This document shows, one piece after another, positions 61,185-64,000 of a DNA stretch of 64,000 nt. Both the position numbers and the translations under genes were made by a program. Positions within the stretch are counted from its first letter, which is position 1; every line of letters starts with the position of its first letter. Under the pieces are notes generated by a model, which worked only from the letters and a program-made list of their open reading frames with translations, did not search any database and was not told the origin of the DNA. The stretch comes from Euptelea pleiosperma (taxonomy: Eukaryota; Streptophyta; Magnoliopsida; Ranunculales; Eupteleaceae): the NCBI GenBank assembly GCA_035048495.1, contig CM068546.1, positions 14,204,435 to 14,268,434 of the forward strand, written 5' to 3'.

Positions 61185-63239
61185 ATCCCTTCATAGCGAC
61201 GTCACCTTCATCGGAAAGCACATTGTCACACATGACTCAAATGCACATGCATGCATCGTGCTTCCTATCTTCTCTCTAACAGGTAGGTGGTTCCTATCAC
61301 ATTCGGGAATGCATAATCTCTGTTACACTCAATAGCCAAGTGGTTATTTCCATCTGAAAGAAAATTTTAGCAGCATTTCCCTATAGTTCTCCAAGTACAC
61401 GATTTAGACTATGGACAAATATGTCACCTTGTCTAAATATGTACCCAGAGAACAAGAGGAATGCTTGCCAAAACTGTCCCTCAAATAGAAATAACCACTT
61501 TAGCTTCTGACTGTACTAGAGATTATGCATTCCCAAACATGTCCAAACTGAATAATTTAAGAATCAACAACAGACAATTACTCATCACCACAAACAAGAC
61601 AAAAAAGTTGTTCACTTGTACAACTAATCTGTCACATGTAGGTGATAAGGCACAATTGTCATACAATGATTCTTAAACGGGAGATCTAAGGTTCAATGCA
61701 TGTATATGCATGATGTGTGTATGTCAACTATTTACATGATATACAACATAAAGTGAGGAATGATTTGAACTTTAAAATGTTAAGTAAATTAAAATGTTAC
61801 ACTACAATACTAGCCCTATATTTCATAAGCAATTGAATATAAAATTAGATAGAACAACAGGTCATGAAATAAACATTATCATAAGCAATTGAATATAAAA
61901 TTAGATAGAATAATAGGTCATAAAAAATTTAACAAAAATATGTGCATATAGTAGACATGAAGAACAAATCATATATTTTAATATCAAGACATCCTAAGAA
62001 CCATTCCTGCAACTACAAATGAATCGGCCAAACATCCATACGGTCAGAAATCATCAATAAAACTGATTTTGGGACTATGTCTGAACATCCATAGGTTGTG
62101 TGTTATCACTATTGCTGGTTATGGAATTAAGTTGGTGGGGTGAAGAAATAAACTTGATGGATCGATGCCGGGCAGTGAAAATATCCAATAGGTGAAGAAA
62201 ATAGAGGTATTTATACAAGATGACTTTCAAAGACTTTGTATGGCATCCCAATTATAAAAGCTAACAGAAGACCTTTCTTTGTATGGCAATAATTCATTTC
62301 CCAATTTGCTTGCGTCAACCTTTCTGCAACTGGTTTAATGGCAAAAACCTTTTTCCCATTCCACTCATTCCCAACTTCTTCACATCTTCCTTGTATTCCT
62401 CACATCCTTCTTTATCTTCCATTTGAATGTTATATCTGAAACATTATTTATCGGATAATATATTCTATGTCAACCCTATGTTAAGAAATTTTATAAAAAT
62501 ATGCACAACCTAGAGTCAATCTAAGCCATATAACATAGATCACGAGAACCTGTCATTTACTATACCATGGGTATAGCAGAGTGGGGTCAGGGCTATTACA
62601 GGTTGATGAATCACATAATGAATGCAATTACTTGACTATAAATTAAACATAACTAGAACAAAATAAACTTAATTAACAAATTAATGCAATGTAAACCTAA
62701 TTAACTCTTCATCTAGTAAATATAACTACAATGTAGATTCTCAAAAGATAAAACAAACCTAGCAAAGGAAAAATCTATAAATTTAAAAATGTCAATGCTT
62801 ATAAATCATTAATTATATTGATTTTAAGAAAATAAGATAAATCAAATAGAATGAAAGGCTTACAGGATGTCAAAAAGCACAAGTCCAGCCAACCAATACC
62901 AAAAATCCTTCAGATTGAGCTTCGCACTCTCACTATGCCGATACTCACATTCAATTCCCTAAACAAAACAATATCTATTAGATTACCAAAAAAATAAAAA
63001 CCATTCGACAGGAAACCCAATTTGCTACATAATACTCTTTAGGAATAAGAATTTATTCCATACGTTGAAAAATAAAAAATATAGAACATTAACTTAAAAG
63101 TTATCAACCTCAAAAATATTTTTTGTTTTCCCCCAATGTTTTATGTTTTTGTTTTTTGTATAGGGCTGGGATACAATGACTCATGGTATTCTTACTAATA
63201 GATGACTAATAGACGAGCCTAAATGCAAATGAGTTAAGG
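61185..63239. other. Upstream part of the CACTA element and flank, no gene
   Basis: AT-rich sequence without a recognisable gene. The CACTA terminus should lie here as TAGTG on the + strand, but I could not identify it. 62025-62095 holds the arm word ACATCCATACGGTCAG of the foldback family at 16622. A palindromic CTATACCATGGGTATAG lies at about 62560-62576. Confidence 0.4.
61824..61924. repeat. Tandem duplication, period 56 bp
   Basis: ATAAGCAATTGAATATAAAA and the following TTAGATAGAA occur twice, at 61824 and 61880, with a short GGTCATGAAATAA-type tail. Confidence 0.9.
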
Positions 63240-63850
63240 GTTGATTTTGGCAAGGATGATCTCCGTGGTGAGGATATCATCCTCACTAAAAATCAGCAAT
63301 TTCTTAAACCTCCCCTATCAAATATGGATTTAAATTTAACTGTGAAATTGGACAGTCCAAAAATTTTCAACTTGCACTCCACTTTTCATAATACTACAAA
63401 TGTTAAAATGGGCTGATTTTTTGTAAGGTTGATATAGTGCGGGTGATCTCCTCACCATATAGACCACACCTACAAAAATCAACCCATTCTAAAATTTCTA
63501 ACACCATCAAATGTGGGTTTCAAGTTAACAGTAAAAATAGACAGTCCATAATTTCAACTTGTAAACTGTGCTATGAATATCAGAATGATTTGAATTTTTG
63601 TGAGGGTGATCTCCTCACCATATAGATCACACATACAAAAAAAATCCATCATGTAGACATTATGTTGGACAATCCAATCGCATTATAAGTCATCTATACT
63701 GCGAAGACCATCCTAAAAAAAAAATCAATCCATCTTGACCATGCTACGAATATCAAAATGATTTGAATTTTTGTAAGGGTGATCTCCTCACCATAAAGAC
63801 CATTAATTCTCACCAAAAATCACCCCATTCCAAAACTTCTAATTTATATA
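63240..63850. repeat. Degenerate tandem repeat, period about 170-180 bp
   Basis: GGTGATCTCCTCACCATA recurs at about 63439, 63606 and 63779, with a weaker GATGATCTCC at about 63256. TTTGAATTTTTGT precedes two of the copies and GACAGTCCA or GGACAATCCA falls within the units. No coding sense. It could be subterminal repeat DNA of a transposon or part of a local satellite. Confidence 0.65.
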
Positions 63851-64000
63851 TTGACCCCCGACGAATTTTTTTTGTGTGAAAATGTGTGTCCGCTGAGCCT
63901 GGCCCATAAATATAACAGGCTATGCCTGAAACTTTTCCAAATGCAGAAGCACGATTTTTGTTATCCACCACTGTCATCTTGGCCCACTGTTGACATGGAT
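63851..64000. other. Right edge of the window, nothing recognised
   Basis: No gene, repeat or signal could be assigned in these last 150 bp. Confidence 0.5.

Noticed and set aside
63426..63850. CRISPR-like spacing of repeats
   Set aside because: Period of about 170 bp, diverged units, plant nuclear context.
61185..64000. CACTA terminal inverted repeat
   Set aside because: I looked for TAGTG-type ends with a partner; a CACTACAAT-like string near 61800 points the wrong way and has no partner.

Overview
The window looks like nuclear DNA of a flowering plant: one intron-split plant gene with GT-AG borders sits in a dense mass of plant transposable elements (Athila-type Ty3/gypsy, LINE, RTE, CACTA and foldback elements) with AT-rich spacers and microsatellites. 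I cannot name the species. No prokaryotic gene, tRNA, rRNA or CRISPR array was seen.

Layout. 1-5.6 kb: an LTR-element end abutting a 5'-truncated LINE, then unassigned sequence and a putative solo LTR of another family. 5.6-16.1 kb: the only host gene I can support, a minus-strand Alba-domain RNA/DNA-binding protein. Its eight coding exons join without a frame break into 248 codons (N-terminal Alba domain, Gln-rich linker, Arg-Gly-rich tail). Intron 1 is about 8 kb and holds a Copia remnant, LINE tails, an RTE LINE fragment and a 555-bp foldback element. A telo-box pair lies just upstream of the start codon. 16.6-16.9 kb: a second foldback element.

17.4-56.4 kb: one old minus-strand Athila-like element (element 1), expanded from roughly 13 kb by insertions of its own family. 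The order on the + strand is 3' LTR, 3' noncoding region, pol, gag, leader, primer-binding site, 5' LTR. The insertions are: a rearranged second copy without pol (element 2 plus LTR and gag fragments, 20.7-35.8 kb); a solo LTR inside gag (TSD cagac); an opposite-strand solo LTR with another solo LTR inside it in the leader (TSDs gtata and ctatg); and a solo LTR inside the 5' LTR (TSD atcaa). All coding regions of this family are broken.

56.4-64 kb: small foldback elements, then a minus-strand CACTA (En/Spm) element with a decayed TNPD-type transposase (61.2-57.9 kb) and the start of a TNPA-type gene, joined by a GC-rich minisatellite. The right end is gene-free with degenerate tandem repeats.

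No new gene system was found. The most notable signals are structural: a GGAGTTGCA/TGCAACTCC-type inverted repeat recurring in the variable middle of the Athila LTRs, a conserved inverted repeat with telo-box-like arms at the LTR edge next to the primer-binding site, the pol-less element 2, and the nested insertion record with exact 5-bp duplications.
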